Below, in pieces: positions 42,253 through 52,421 of a stretch of 64,000 nucleotides of DNA. Made by a program: the position numbers and the translations under genes. Position 1 is the first letter of the stretch, and every line of letters begins with the position of its first letter. The notes under the pieces are model-generated. The model saw only the letters and a program-made list of their open reading frames with translations, was not told the DNA's origin and did not search any database. The stretch is from Nitrospinia bacterium (GTDB lineage: Bacteria; Nitrospinota; Nitrospinia; Nitrospinales; JAJDAT01), in the NCBI GenBank assembly GCA_029261715.1, contig JAJDAT010000001.1:1-64000 (forward strand). Reading direction: 5' to 3'.

Positions 42253-43473
42253 ATGAGCTTTTCATCTTTATATTCAAATATCTTAATTGTCGACGACGAA
42301 AAAGAGGTGAGAGAAAGCTTAAAACTATTTTTAGTAGAGAATCAATACAATGTGGAAGTCGCCGAAGATGGAGAAAATGCTTTAATGAAGATGAATGAAT
42401 TTCAACCTCACTGCGTCCTTTTAGATATTAGAATGCCATATCTAAATGGGGTTGAAGCTCTGAAGATGATAAAACATCGACATTCCAAAGCTGAAATAAT
42501 AATGGTTTCGGCGATTGATAATATCCAAAAGGTTGAGGAATGTTTACAAAACGGCGCTTTTGGATATATCACCAAACCAGTCGACCTAAGCAAGTTATTA
42601 AATGAGATTAAAGCTTGTTTAGAAAAGCGGCATGAAAAAATTTCTATAAATAAAGAGAAGAAAAAAAAGGAATACGAAAAATCAAAACTTGAGGCAAAAA
42701 CCCATTTCTTGAATAAAGAGTTATTCCACGCTCTGAGGTTTCCCCTGCATTTAGTCGGTTATTTTGACTCCCAATTTTCAAGCCACAGTTTTAATGTATC
42801 CTGGCTAAGCGAAAAACTTGCAAGACAATTAAAAAGTTCACATATCGAAATTGCCAATTTATCAGGCCTATATCACGACATAGGAAAAATTTGCCTTCCA
42901 AAATATATATTTGAAAAACATCGACAAGACTGGACATATAAAGAAAAAAATATTTACAAAAAATTCCCAATTTATGGAGAAGAACTTGCGGAATTTCATT
43001 TTCGCCTTAAAGGATTGGGCCACATTATTAGGCATCAGTGCGAGAATGTTAATGGAACAGGCTTTCCCGACGGATTGAGCCTCAACGACATTCCAGAAGA
43101 ATCAAGAATCATTGCCGTCGCAAATGCTTTTGTAGAAACAATGGAAATCGAAGGTCTAAATAAAATAAAGCTAAACATAAAAAAAACGGACCATATTTTA
43201 GAACATATCAAAAAAGATATTGGAACTCTTTATGATGGAGCTGTTGTAGAAGCCTTACAACATTTCGTATCAAATTATAAAATTCCAGACGAAACCTCCG
43301 TTGAAATTAACGCTTTAAAACCAGGAATGAAATTTTCAAGAAGTTTATATACACATAGCGGTAGGTTGCTCGTTCCAAAAGGCATGAAATTAGATGATCA
43401 AAACATCTCCAAAATCATTGATTTAAATTTAATCGATCCAATTGAGGGAGAAATTTTTATACTAAATAGTTAA
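42253..43473 (+). CDS. Response regulator with HD-GYP-like domain
   Basis: This 406-residue protein has an N-terminal REC domain ([20 protein letters not shown], acceptor Asp in [24 protein letters not shown]). A long charged linker precedes an HD domain with [13 protein letters not shown] intact and an [20 protein letters not shown] segment, which stands for the HHE...GxGYP motif with His-Gln-Cys-Glu and GFP. C-terminal 55 residues ([40 protein letters not shown]) are a domain often found at the end of HD-GYP proteins. It may hydrolyse c-di-GMP, but the altered HHE makes this uncertain. It is convergent with the large PAS kinase (20-bp gap). Confidence 0.85.
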   Translation: MSFSSLYSNILIVDDEKEVRESLKLFLVENQYNVEVAEDGENALMKMNEFQPHCVLLDIRMPYLNGVEALKMIKHRHSKAEIIMVSAIDNIQKVEECLQNGAFGYITKPVDLSKLLNEIKACLEKRHEKISINKEKKKKEYEKSKLEAKTHFLNKELFHALRFPLHLVGYFDSQFSSHSFNVSWLSEKLARQLKSSHIEIANLSGLYHDIGKICLPKYIFEKHRQDWTYKEKNIYKKFPIYGEELAEFHFRLKGLGHIIRHQCENVNGTGFPDGLSLNDIPEESRIIAVANAFVETMEIEGLNKIKLNIKKTDHILEHIKKDIGTLYDGAVVEALQHFVSNYKIPDETSVEINALKPGMKFSRSLYTHSGRLLVPKGMKLDDQNISKIIDLNLIDPIEGEIFILNS

Positions 43474-43493
43474 AAAACATTATTCTACTTTTT

Positions 43494-46400
43494 TTAGACG
43501 ACAGGCAAATTAATTCTAAAAGTAGTCCCTTCGTTTTCTACGCTTTCAAAAGTAATAGAACCTCCAAGTTTTTCAACAATAGCATGACTGATTGAAAGGC
43601 CAATTCCCGTACCTTTCCCTTCAGGCTTAGTTGTAAAAAAAGGCTCAAAAATTCTATCTCTATTCTTTTTCTTTATTCCATCTCCTGTATCCTTGAAAAA
43701 AATAGCAATATATCCAAATTTATTTATTTCTATTAATTCAGTTTTAACTGTTAATACACCTCCCTTAGCCATGGCATATTTAGAATTACTTATTAAATTT
43801 AAAAAGACCTGCCTAATTTTATCTTTATCCAATAATATTTCCGGAAGGTTGCCACAAAAGTTTCGCTTTATTTGAATGTTGCTCAATTCAAAATCTTTTT
43901 CCACAAGATTTAAGGCGGAATCAATTTCCAACTCAATTTCTACTTTCTCAAATTCTTCATCCGATTTCCTCGAAAAAACCAGTAATGATTTTAAAATTTT
44001 TACGATTCTATTAATTTCAAATTGTATTTTTTCTAGAGAACTTTTCAACGGTTCATTATCAATTGTTTTTCTCAAAAGCAATTGAACATGTATTGAAATA
44101 ATATTTAGAGGATTTAACACTTCATGACTAACCCCTGCCGCAAGTTGACCTATCCCCGCTAATTTCTGAGATACCATTAACTGCTTCTGAGCAATCTCAA
44201 GTTTTTCCCTCGCGAATTTAATTTCAGAAATATCGTGAATAGAACCATCAATATAAAGTACTTCTCCATTTTCGCCAAAGATTGCCCTACCCTTTTCCAA
44301 TACATGATGAAAAGTTCCATCTTTATTCTTTATTTTATATTCAATGGTATATGGTAACTTTTTATTTAGTGCCGTTTGAATTTCTTTTCTTATTAAAGCT
44401 TTATCCTCATCGGCTACAATACTATTAAACGACCTAATGTGATTGCCTATTAGTTCCCTTGGAGTATATCCGCTCATAGGAAAAATTCCCGCGCTCATAA
44501 ACTCCATGGTCCAATGTTCGTCATTTGCGCATCTAAAGACAGCTCCTGGAATATTTTTCACCAATGATCGAAACTTCCATTCGCTATCAAGTAACTCTTT
44601 TTCAATTCTTTTTCTTAAGGTTATATCTTCTTTAACCGCCAGATAATGAGTGATATTACCATTAGCATTTTTGATTCCCGAAATTATCGCCCATTCCCAA
44701 AACAATTCCCCATTTTTCTTTTTATTGTGCAACTCACCTCTCCACTCTTTACCTGAACTAATGGCAGTCCATAAACCTTTGTAAAACTCCTGAGATTGGG
44801 AACCAGACTTTAAAATATTAGAATTTTTGCCAATTACTTCTTCAGCTCTATATCCTGTGGCTGCGCAAAAATAGGGATTAACATACTCAATATTTCCATC
44901 TTTATCGGTAATTTCTATTGATACTGGGCTTTGTTCCACAGCTCTAGAAAGTTTATGAATCGTTTCATTTAATATTATTTTTTCTGTGATATCAAAGCCC
45001 ATTCCCCAAAGCGCCCAATCTTTTATGGGAAATTTATCTGAAATATTAGTCCAGGAAATGGTCTTTAGAACTTCGTCTTTACTTTTTAATTTAATAACTC
45101 GACTATCAATATTTTTTCCTTCATTATTCCAGTCCAGGAAAATTTCCTTTCTATTAATTTTTTCGAAAAAAAGAAATTCTGCGGCCTTCGGATTATTTAT
45201 AATTTCTTCCTTTTGATATCCTGTTACCTTCTCGCACTCCTTATTCCAAACAATAACATTCCAGTTTTGATCTAAAGCGCAAATTAAAATTGGCATATTT
45301 TCTATAATTTCTCTAAGTTTTTTTTCACTTTGGTTTAAAGAAATTTCGATCAGCTTTTTATCATTAATATCCTGAATTGAACCAGACATCCTAACCGGAC
45401 TACCATCTTCATCACATATGGTTTGCCCTCTTGCACAAAACCAACGATATTCTCCTGACTTTGTCTGGAGACGATATTCAATGTCATAAGGAACTTTTTT
45501 TTCAAAATGAGCTTGAAGAGTTTTTTCAACTTTATCTAAATCTAACGGATGTAATAATTTTTTAAATTGTGGAACAGATGCTGGGATTTCTAGGTCTTCA
45601 TATTCCAACAAAAAATAAACCTGAGGCGACCACCATATCTCGTCTTTTTTAATGTCTGGCCAATCCCACATACCATCTTGAGAACCTTTCACCGCTCTTT
45701 GTAGACGCTCTTCGCTTACTTTAAGTTTATTTTCAGATTCTTTTAAATCAGAAATATCCCTACAAACCGATCTACTATATATAGGCTTTCCACTGTCGTC
45801 ACGTATAGAAGAAACATTTAGAATAACGGGTATACTCGTTCCATCTTTCCTTAGCAAAATAAGTTCCTCATTCTTTACGACTCCTAAAGTCAAAAAACAA
45901 TTAAAAACATTTTCCGCTTTTGGTAGACAGGATGGATGATACATTTCCAAAGTTTGTTTCCCGATTATTTCTTTCTTTAGGTATCCAGTTTTATTAACCA
46001 TCGTTTGATTACAATTAACAATTTTTCCCGTGCTGGCCTCAACAGTGAAAAACATATCAGGAGCTTTATCATATAAATCGGCATATTGATTTTTGGTTTT
46101 GTCTAAATCTTTATTAAGTTTAATTAAGTTATTAATTAGCGGCTCGCTTGTTCTTAAGAATAGGTACCCACCAATCAAAATAATAAATAAACCGGCAGAA
46201 CCAGCCGTCCAACCAGCTTTAACAAAGGGCTCTTTAAATTCTTCTAAATCAACCTTTGCAACTAATCCCATATTTAAAATAGAAACAGGCTCATAAGCCG
46301 CCATAACAATCATTCCACGATAATCTAGGCCAATCAGCGTTCCAGACTGACCTTTAAGGGCTAATCTCGTGGGTTCCGCTAGTTTTGAATCATATAAAAT

Positions 46401-46763
46401 TTCTCTTTTATCCCCTTTATTTAGAAGCCCCTTTTGCAATAAATATATAATTTTGCCATCTTTTAATTGTGCAAGAGTAAACTCTCCAGAATTTTCAAAA
46501 AAGCTTATTTCACCATGCGCTTTTCGTATCTGACTTAAAGTCGCTTCGGTGGTTCCTTCAGAATAATTTTGGCTATATTTTTTATCAAATTCTGCTATTG
46601 ATTCAATCAATCGGGCCCAACTTTTTACCATCATGGTTAAATGATGTTTTTCTTCTTTCAAAGCGACTTTATAAAGCCCATGAATAGAAATAAAACCCAC
46701 GGCTACTCCAACGCCGACAAGAATCAAAAACAGCAAAAACCTTTGTTTATTTTCAGGACGCAT
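43494..46763 (-). CDS. Large membrane sensor kinase with five PAS domains
   Basis: This 1089-residue kinase has an N-terminal membrane helix (FLLFLILVGVGVAVGFISIH), a periplasmic sensor loop to about residue 188, a second helix (AGSAGLFIILIGGYLFLR), then five PAS domains in series. These begin near NQYADLYDKAPDMFFTV, RLQRAVKGSQDGMWDW, LREIIENMPILICALD, AVEQSPVSIEITDKDG and RSLVKNIPGAVFRCAN. HisKA follows with QKLAGIGQLAAGVSHEVLNP, where the His is the phospho-acceptor, and HATPase_c with FFTTKPEGKGTGIGLSISHA. The fourth PAS and its GKNSNILKSGSQSQEFY segment match the PAS of the kinase at 40633. The partner is probably the REC-only protein at 46994, divergent from it. Confidence 0.88.
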   Translation of the reverse strand: MRPENKQRFLLFLILVGVGVAVGFISIHGLYKVALKEEKHHLTMMVKSWARLIESIAEFDKKYSQNYSEGTTEATLSQIRKAHGEISFFENSGEFTLAQLKDGKIIYLLQKGLLNKGDKREILYDSKLAEPTRLALKGQSGTLIGLDYRGMIVMAAYEPVSILNMGLVAKVDLEEFKEPFVKAGWTAGSAGLFIILIGGYLFLRTSEPLINNLIKLNKDLDKTKNQYADLYDKAPDMFFTVEASTGKIVNCNQTMVNKTGYLKKEIIGKQTLEMYHPSCLPKAENVFNCFLTLGVVKNEELILLRKDGTSIPVILNVSSIRDDSGKPIYSRSVCRDISDLKESENKLKVSEERLQRAVKGSQDGMWDWPDIKKDEIWWSPQVYFLLEYEDLEIPASVPQFKKLLHPLDLDKVEKTLQAHFEKKVPYDIEYRLQTKSGEYRWFCARGQTICDEDGSPVRMSGSIQDINDKKLIEISLNQSEKKLREIIENMPILICALDQNWNVIVWNKECEKVTGYQKEEIINNPKAAEFLFFEKINRKEIFLDWNNEGKNIDSRVIKLKSKDEVLKTISWTNISDKFPIKDWALWGMGFDITEKIILNETIHKLSRAVEQSPVSIEITDKDGNIEYVNPYFCAATGYRAEEVIGKNSNILKSGSQSQEFYKGLWTAISSGKEWRGELHNKKKNGELFWEWAIISGIKNANGNITHYLAVKEDITLRKRIEKELLDSEWKFRSLVKNIPGAVFRCANDEHWTMEFMSAGIFPMSGYTPRELIGNHIRSFNSIVADEDKALIRKEIQTALNKKLPYTIEYKIKNKDGTFHHVLEKGRAIFGENGEVLYIDGSIHDISEIKFAREKLEIAQKQLMVSQKLAGIGQLAAGVSHEVLNPLNIISIHVQLLLRKTIDNEPLKSSLEKIQFEINRIVKILKSLLVFSRKSDEEFEKVEIELEIDSALNLVEKDFELSNIQIKRNFCGNLPEILLDKDKIRQVFLNLISNSKYAMAKGGVLTVKTELIEINKFGYIAIFFKDTGDGIKKKNRDRIFEPFFTTKPEGKGTGIGLSISHAIVEKLGGSITFESVENEGTTFRINLPVV

Positions 46764-46993
46764 AAAACTTCCAAATATTTGTTAACGTTCTATTATTTTG
46801 ATCTTTCCAACCTCTCAATATTCGGATTTTGCCCTTAATTTACAAGACCACTTATTCCTCAAGAGGACTTTAGTTCGAAAAATAAATATAATATTTCCAA
46901 TTACCAAAACTTTAACTTGACTTCCCCTTATAATTAACACAAGATGTAAAGTAATATCGCCCAAATATAAAATGGGTATGGAGTGGGTATGAA

Positions 46994-47413
46994 GTGGGAA
47001 TAAAAAAACTAAAAATATTATTGATAGACGATGAAATAAATTTCTTAAAGCTGTTAAATTCCGTCTTATCTGAAAGGGGCTATTTAACGATTCTAGCGTC
47101 TAGCGGAAAAGAAGCCCTTGAAAAACTAAAAAAAGAAAATAATATCGCAGTTATTTTGTCTGACCATAGAATGCCAGGAATGAATGGCGTGGAACTCCTC
47201 GAAAAAGCTAAAGAATTAGCTCCTTTAACACCAAGGATAATAATGACCGCATATCAAAATGCCGAAATGATGGAAGACTCCATTAATATAGCTGAAGTAT
47301 TTAGATTTATTACAAAACCCGTCCAAATAGATAACTTGTTAGAAGTTATAAATGCTGCAGTCCAGCGCTACCATAATAACCTCCATGAATTTGAAAAAGA
47401 CTCTCACAAATAA
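46994..47413 (+). CDS. REC-only response regulator
   Basis: This 139-residue protein starts at GTG and is a single receiver domain: LKILLIDDEINFLKLLNSVL, acceptor Asp in VILSDHRMPGMNGVEL, PRIIMTAYQNAEMMEDSINI and FITKPVQI. The MMEDSIN box also occurs in the REC domains at 47521 and (as MMEDCIN) 40633. The next gene, convergent at 47521, has the same REC subtype plus HD domains. No output domain is present, so it probably works by protein contact or as a phosphorelay carrier. The upstream region has short GGGTATG/GAAGTGGG repeats. Confidence 0.85.
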   Translation: MGIKKLKILLIDDEINFLKLLNSVLSERGYLTILASSGKEALEKLKKENNIAVILSDHRMPGMNGVELLEKAKELAPLTPRIIMTAYQNAEMMEDSINIAEVFRFITKPVQIDNLLEVINAAVQRYHNNLHEFEKDSHK

Positions 47414-47520
47414 AGTTAATCTATCAAATATATCTTGAGCAGGTAATAAAGGCGCTCAATAATGGTCAAAACAAGTTACGGTATTATAAAAATTTAATTC
47501 AAAAAACTCTTTTTAAAGCA

Positions 47521-49305
47521 TTAGGAAGATAGCTTATTATGTTTATTCCAAAACCTAGAAAGTTCTTCATCCTGCTTTTTTTGAGCTTCTTCTCTAATCT
47601 GATTTACTTCTTCAAAATTATCAAATAATACCGCAACAATTATGGAATCAATTTTTCTTTCATCTGTCATTTTAGTAAAAATTTCTTCTACCTTTTCTTG
47701 CTCTAAACCTTTTCTATAGGGTCTGTTTTCCGTTAACGCTGTAAATATATCAGCAACGGCCAATATTCTGGATTCCATAGAGAGTTCCCCAGATTTAATA
47801 TGAAAAGGATATCCATCTCCTGTTAATGTTTCATGATGGAAAGCCGCCCAAGCTGCAATTTTCTCTAACCCCTTCACCTCTTTTAGAATGGAATACGTAT
47901 GGTACGTATGCGTTTTCATAACGCTTTTTTCCTCGTCGTTCAACGGTTCTGTTTTTTCCAAAATAGCGTCGGAAACAGCTAATTTACCTAAATCATGAAG
48001 GTAACCAGCTATCCTCATCTCTTGACATTGAGTGATGCTCATACCCATTAAATATGCCAATTTTTCAGCGCTCGCTGAAACCCCCGTTGAATGATTAGCG
48101 GTAAAATGACTTCTTGAATCGACTATATTTGAAAAAAAGTGGGCTAGTTGTTCGACACCGTTTAAATCTAAAGTAATATCTGGAAGTTGAGACTTATCCC
48201 GCAAAATGCGATCCAAATTAGGGGAAACCGTGTCTAACCAAAAAGCCTCCTGCTTCGATAAGTTTCGAAAGGCTTCGACGTATTCTGATCTAAACCTACT
48301 TCCAACTTTTGCGAAAATCTTCTCTTCAATTAACGGAACTTGCTTAATGATGTGAGATTCATTCCTTATTAGAACGGCTATTCTATCTGCCAAATGGATC
48401 AAATGGCTGAGAATAGGAACCGGTTTGCCTTTAAAAATTTTGCCCTCTCCATAATTCCAATCAACATGATGATACCGAACGAGAGGAGCAAAAGGCGCAA
48501 AAGGAGGAAAACTTTCTAATAACAAAGCCCCTAACTCCGCATGACCATGGGGTGACTTTTCTTCAAAATCTAAAAGTTTAAAGCGATATGATAAAGCAAT
48601 TGCCCCTAAATCATGAATAATTGACGCCATGAATACGGTGCTTATTTCTCCAGTAGAAAGGTTTAACTCATTAGCTAAACAGGATGCTATGTAACAGGTG
48701 CGTTTATGGTGATCATTTAAAGCAGGATTAATAATATCTAAAGCAGTGGATAATGCACCTAGCATATCCAGCATATCTACGTATTCTTTTTCTTTTTTAT
48801 TTTCTTTGCTGGTTGTTTCCTGAATTAACTGAGTATTTGTGACAGGGCTATTTTCAATTGCATTTTTAATTTTAAAAATTAATCGATCTTTTTCAAAGTT
48901 TATTTCATCCTGTTTTACTAAATCTTCGTATCGACTAATCCCAGATTTTATAATTGAAAGAGTTTTTTTTATATCAATCGGTTTAGATAAAAAATGAAAT
49001 ACCCCAGCCTTATTAATGGAATCTTCCATCATTTCGGCACTCTGATAAGCGGTAACAATTATTCTTGGAGTACTGGGAAATTTTTTCTTGGCGGTCTCAA
49101 GAAAATCAGTTCCCTTCATAAAAGGCATTTCATAATCGCTAATAATTAACGAAAAGGGGCCATTCTTTTCCAACACTTCCAAAGCATCTTCGCCATTATT
49201 TGCCGTTACCGCCTCATAACCTTCAGCCGAAATAATTTCAATTAGCAAATTCAGAAACTCAATTTCATCGTCCACAATCAAAATTTTAGGCGGTTTTTTA
49301 TTCAT
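47521..49305 (-). CDS. Response regulator with two HD domains, HD-GYP phosphodiesterase candidate
   Basis: This 594-residue protein has an N-terminal REC domain (PKILIVDDEIEFLNLLIEII, acceptor Asp in LIISDYEMPFMKGTDF, KPIDI), a first HD domain (ASIIHDLGAIALSYRFKLLD, RYHHVDWNYGEGKIFKGKP) and a second, complete HD-GYP domain (GYLHDLGKLAVSDAILEKTE, FHHETLTGDGYPFHIKSGEL, DIFTALTENRPYRKGL). The HDLGK, HHE and GDGYP motifs are all kept in the second, so c-di-GMP hydrolysis in the cytoplasm is expected. The first HD is a duplicate that has kept HD and HH but whose GYP is not obvious. It is controlled by phosphorylation of its REC domain. Confidence 0.88.
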   Translation of the reverse strand: MNKKPPKILIVDDEIEFLNLLIEIISAEGYEAVTANNGEDALEVLEKNGPFSLIISDYEMPFMKGTDFLETAKKKFPSTPRIIVTAYQSAEMMEDSINKAGVFHFLSKPIDIKKTLSIIKSGISRYEDLVKQDEINFEKDRLIFKIKNAIENSPVTNTQLIQETTSKENKKEKEYVDMLDMLGALSTALDIINPALNDHHKRTCYIASCLANELNLSTGEISTVFMASIIHDLGAIALSYRFKLLDFEEKSPHGHAELGALLLESFPPFAPFAPLVRYHHVDWNYGEGKIFKGKPVPILSHLIHLADRIAVLIRNESHIIKQVPLIEEKIFAKVGSRFRSEYVEAFRNLSKQEAFWLDTVSPNLDRILRDKSQLPDITLDLNGVEQLAHFFSNIVDSRSHFTANHSTGVSASAEKLAYLMGMSITQCQEMRIAGYLHDLGKLAVSDAILEKTEPLNDEEKSVMKTHTYHTYSILKEVKGLEKIAAWAAFHHETLTGDGYPFHIKSGELSMESRILAVADIFTALTENRPYRKGLEQEKVEEIFTKMTDERKIDSIIVAVLFDNFEEVNQIREEAQKKQDEELSRFWNKHNKLSS

Positions 49306-49735
49306 AGTGTATAGGATTAAATAGATCCTTTAAAATTCCAATAAAAAGAAAATAAATCGTAAATGTTAATATAATAAACAAAACTATTTTCCAAGAAAGA
49401 TCTTTTACCGATAAGAAAGCTACATCTAAATCTCGGATGAATATATAAATATAATTAATAGGATAGACGTTTACTTTTGTTTCATTGCCTCCAATAGCTT
49501 GATTGATATGCCCTCCTCTCCTGATAATATTTTCGTAACTACTAAAGTGAAAAGAATAGATTCGAAACCATATTCCTCATCAATCATTACCAGAAGATAA
49601 ATCTAAAAGTTACAACTTGTAAAAAACCACTATTTCTTGTAGCAAAAATGTGGCACAAATTTGATTCAAATTGACAATTAAATGTGTTATTCTTATATTA
49701 GATTTACCTTGAATATTAATTTAAGAGTGATAACA
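49306..49735. other. AT-rich divergent intergenic region
   Basis: It lies between the two-HD regulator (-) and the degenerate REC (+). No gene, clear promoter or hairpin was recognised. Confidence 0.25.
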
Positions 49736-50155
49736 ATGAAAAAGATACTACTTGTAGAAGAAAATCCCAAATACCAGCAAAGTCAGCTGAATGTTTTACA
49801 AAAAATACCGCGCACTAAAGTATTAATGGCTGCTGACGAAAAAGCGGCCTATAGCATCTTAGAAAATGAAAACCCAGAGATATTGATTTTCGATACCCAA
49901 TTAAAAAACGGATCTGCTAGTAAATTGGTGAAGACGTTTTTAAAACGGCAAGATGAGACTCAGGCAATTCTCGTAAAAGGGAAAAATCAATTCAAGACCT
50001 CTCAAATGGGAATGGAGGATAATCTCGATAAATTATTACAAAATCCATATCATCCATCTCCTTTACTTTTTTCCATCAAACAAAGTCTAAATTATTTAAG
50101 TCTAGTGGATGTCGCTCTTGATCCAGTCAATTCATGTCCCGACAATTTGAACTAA
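49736..50155 (+). CDS. Degenerate receiver-domain protein
   Basis: Start chosen at ATG 49736, giving MKKILLVEENPKYQQSQLNV; an upstream in-frame ATG would add 18 residues not expected in the fold. The 139-residue product keeps the acidic pair (EEN) and an Asp in EILIFDTQLKNGSASKLVKT, but the switch Thr/Ser and the KP Lys-cis-Pro motif are missing (LLQNPYHPSPLLF). It is probably a pseudo-receiver that binds a partner without phosphorylation. No kinase is adjacent. Confidence 0.65.
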   Translation: MKKILLVEENPKYQQSQLNVLQKIPRTKVLMAADEKAAYSILENENPEILIFDTQLKNGSASKLVKTFLKRQDETQAILVKGKNQFKTSQMGMEDNLDKLLQNPYHPSPLLFSIKQSLNYLSLVDVALDPVNSCPDNLN

Positions 50156-50354
50156 CTATATATATATTTTCCTCGGTTTACTTTTCATTCAACACTAAAT
50201 TTTTATTCTTCAAATACTCAACGATCATAAGTACGAACTTTTATCACACCCCAGTTTAATTCCGCTCTTTAATACTGACACCGCTGATTGACGGCGGGAT
50301 AATAACGTGCCAAAATTAAGCCATATCTGATAAGAATAGACGGCGGAACAAATT

Positions 50355-50759
50355 ATGTCCGATGCTCAACGAGAACCCGAAGGGAACCTATTATTGCGAA
50401 CTCTGGCAATGCCAGCCGATACCAACGCTAATGGCGATATTTTTGGCGGGTGGATTATGTCTCAGATGGATATCGGAGGCGGTATATTAGCGAAAGAGAT
50501 CGCTTCCGGGCGTGTGGTCACAGTTACGGTAGACGCGATGACCTTCTACAAACCAGTCAAAGTAGGACACGTTGTTTGTTGCTATGGCAAGTGTATTAAG
50601 GTAGGGAAATCCTCTATGTCGATTAAACTAGAAGTATGGGTCAGACCCGTATTATCGGAAGTTTCCGCAGAAAGATATTGCGTAACCGAAGCGGTGTTTA
50701 AATATGTCGCCATCGACGATAACGGCAAACCAAGAAAGATTGAGCAAAAAAATAATTAA
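50355..50759 (+). CDS. yciA: Acyl-CoA thioesterase YciA
   Basis: This 134-residue hotdog-fold protein shows LLLRTLAMPADTNANGDIFG (with catalytic Asn and Asp), GGWIMSQMDIGGGILAKEIA, VTVTVDAMTFYKPVKVGHVV and SSMSIKLEVWVRP. It matches the YciA/acyl-CoA hydrolase family in length and in the key N-x-x-G-D-I-F-G-G motif. The enzyme hydrolyses medium- and long-chain acyl-CoA to free fatty acid and CoA. It stands alone between signalling genes with no obvious operon partner. Confidence 0.92.
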   Translation: MSDAQREPEGNLLLRTLAMPADTNANGDIFGGWIMSQMDIGGGILAKEIASGRVVTVTVDAMTFYKPVKVGHVVCCYGKCIKVGKSSMSIKLEVWVRPVLSEVSAERYCVTEAVFKYVAIDDNGKPRKIEQKNN

Positions 50760-50940
50760 TATTTTAACTTTTCCAAAGCCTCGATAGTTTTTCTCGCATT
50801 GTATATCTCACACAACTAGATAGAGTTTATCGATCAACTTCTAACACAATCTTAATTTGTTTTATATTAGACTTATATTAGAGTCATATTAGGAATTAAG
50901 ACTATCGTACTTTTTGTTTGCTCATTTTCGGAGGTGTTCA

Positions 50941-51093
50941 ATGGAAAAAAAAATTCGATTAGGAGTATTTGGGATTATTTTAATTTGCTTTCTTGTTTCT
51001 GCTTGTACTGGGCTTACACCTACTAAACCCAATATTGAACCAAAAAATTATTTAGCCCACGACGATCATTTTGACGAAGATAAAACAGACTAA
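50941..51093 (+). CDS. Small lipoprotein, 50 residues
   Basis: ATG at 50941 is preceded by CGGAGGTGTTCA, a good ribosome-binding site. The product begins MEKKIRLGVFGIILICFLVS followed by AC (lipobox VSAC). The short mature part ends in an Asp/His-rich tail (AHDDHFDEDKTD). No family was recognised. A terminator follows. Confidence 0.72.
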   Translation: MEKKIRLGVFGIILICFLVSACTGLTPTKPNIEPKNYLAHDDHFDEDKTD

Positions 51094-51151
51094 ATTTTAC
51101 TAAGCTACTTAACTAAATTTTAGCGAAGTTTTAGAACCATTCTTACCTTTC

Positions 51152-51197
51152 CCTTGGGCGCGCAACCTGCGCTCAAGGCTAGTGGAATTTTTTTAAA
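51152..51197 (+). terminator. Terminator after the small lipoprotein
   Basis: CCTTGGGCGC-GCAACCT-GCGCTCAAGG forms a 10-bp stem with one G-T pair. A short spacer and TTTTTTT follow (51179-51197). Confidence 0.75.
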
Positions 51198-51425
51198 AAC
51201 AGCTCCTCCACATCTCTTCCTTAAAAAGAAAATCCTTATTGAATACCTTAAAATTTAGATTTTCCTTAAATCAAATCCCTTTCTCGATCAATCCATGATT
51301 GATCACGCCTCGTAACAACCAATTCAATCAAATTCTTAACGTATTCCTAACAATAATCAAATAAATCTAGCGCATTCTAATTTCGAACAAAGTCAAAAGA
51401 CTCAATCGTAAATTTTTTAACAAGA

Positions 51426-51782
51426 ATGACTTTAATGATATTTAAAAATCGTTTTTTAATAAGCCTAGTTGTAGTCGGTCTTTTTTTAAGCCTAAGCAAT
51501 CAAGCTAACGCTAAAACTTCAAAAGACTTTTTAGAAATTTCTTATGAACAAAATAATTTAAATATAGTTTCTAATGCTTTTGAAATAAGTTTTTTACCTT
51601 CAAATTTTTTAGAAGAATACAAATCGCTAAATTTAGAAATCCAAAAACTAAAAAGAAAACCTTTAAATAAAAAGCTTTATAGAAAAATAAAAAAATTCTT
51701 AAATAAAAAGAGAATAAGAAGAAAACGAAGAATCATTGCGGAAGATTCAACCCCAAACCGATTTCTAAACCAAATAGGTTAA
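51426..51782 (+). CDS. Secreted basic protein of unknown function
   Basis: This 118-residue protein has a signal peptide (FLISLVVVGLFLSLSNQANA). The mature part is Asn-rich at first (FLEISYEQNNLNIVSNAFEI), then strongly basic (LKRKPLNKKLYRKIKKFLNK, KRIRRKRRIIAED). No family is recognised. The basic stretch could bind nucleic acid or polyanionic polymers. The 330-bp region upstream holds only a terminator and AT-rich sequence. Confidence 0.6.
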   Translation: MTLMIFKNRFLISLVVVGLFLSLSNQANAKTSKDFLEISYEQNNLNIVSNAFEISFLPSNFLEEYKSLNLEIQKLKRKPLNKKLYRKIKKFLNKKRIRRKRRIIAEDSTPNRFLNQIG

Positions 51783-51941
51783 CTTTTATCTGTTTAATCT
51801 CCCATCCTTCCTTCTAATCCATCTCAATACCATTGCCTAGATAGTCGTCGAACTATTGAAATCTAATTTTTAATACTCGTCTTTTCCCCAGAAACGAATA
51901 TCAGAACTTAAAAATACTATTTAATCAGATAGAATAGAGTT

Positions 51942-52397
51942 ATGTCTTATTTCACAAACAAAGTTCTAACTAAAAATATACTTTCAATTTTTCTTGTCGC
52001 TTTAACGTTCATATTTCTGGCAAGCTGTGATGAAAAAAATTCAGCTAACGCGCCGAAGGAAATGAGCTTAAAAGATTTGCCTAAAAACGCTCTGCCAGAA
52101 AAACCTCTGGAGTTGTCAACAGGTTCTCTTCCAGAAGCCATTGCCCATAATAAGGAAGGCATCTCTCATTATAAAATGGAACATTATAAAACTGCGTTAA
52201 AATACTTTCGCAAAGCTGAGCAGGTTGCTCCACAATCAGGCGAAGTTCATTTCAACGAAGGGTTATCTTTAAAGTTTATGGGCGATGTGGGAACTGCAAT
52301 GGATCATTTCAAACAAGCTCAACAATACAGCCCAGGAAATCCTAAAATAGTCAAATCTGAAATTTTAAAAATAACTCTGAACACAAAGGCTTTATAA
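51942..52397 (+). CDS. TPR-containing lipoprotein
   Basis: This 151-residue protein has a lipoprotein signal (LSIFLVALTFIFLASCDEKN, lipobox LASC). A Pro/Ala-rich linker precedes two TPR repeats (AIAHNKEGISHYKMEHYKTA, LKYFRKAEQVAPQSGEVHFN, EGLSLKFMGDVGTAMDHFKQ, AQQYSPGNPKIV). It is membrane-anchored in the periplasm and probably a protein-interaction adaptor. It ends 24 bp from the convergent hybrid kinase. Confidence 0.75.
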   Translation: MSYFTNKVLTKNILSIFLVALTFIFLASCDEKNSANAPKEMSLKDLPKNALPEKPLELSTGSLPEAIAHNKEGISHYKMEHYKTALKYFRKAEQVAPQSGEVHFNEGLSLKFMGDVGTAMDHFKQAQQYSPGNPKIVKSEILKITLNTKAL

Positions 52398-52421
52398 AAG
52401 GAAGGAATTAAGCGAGGTTAT

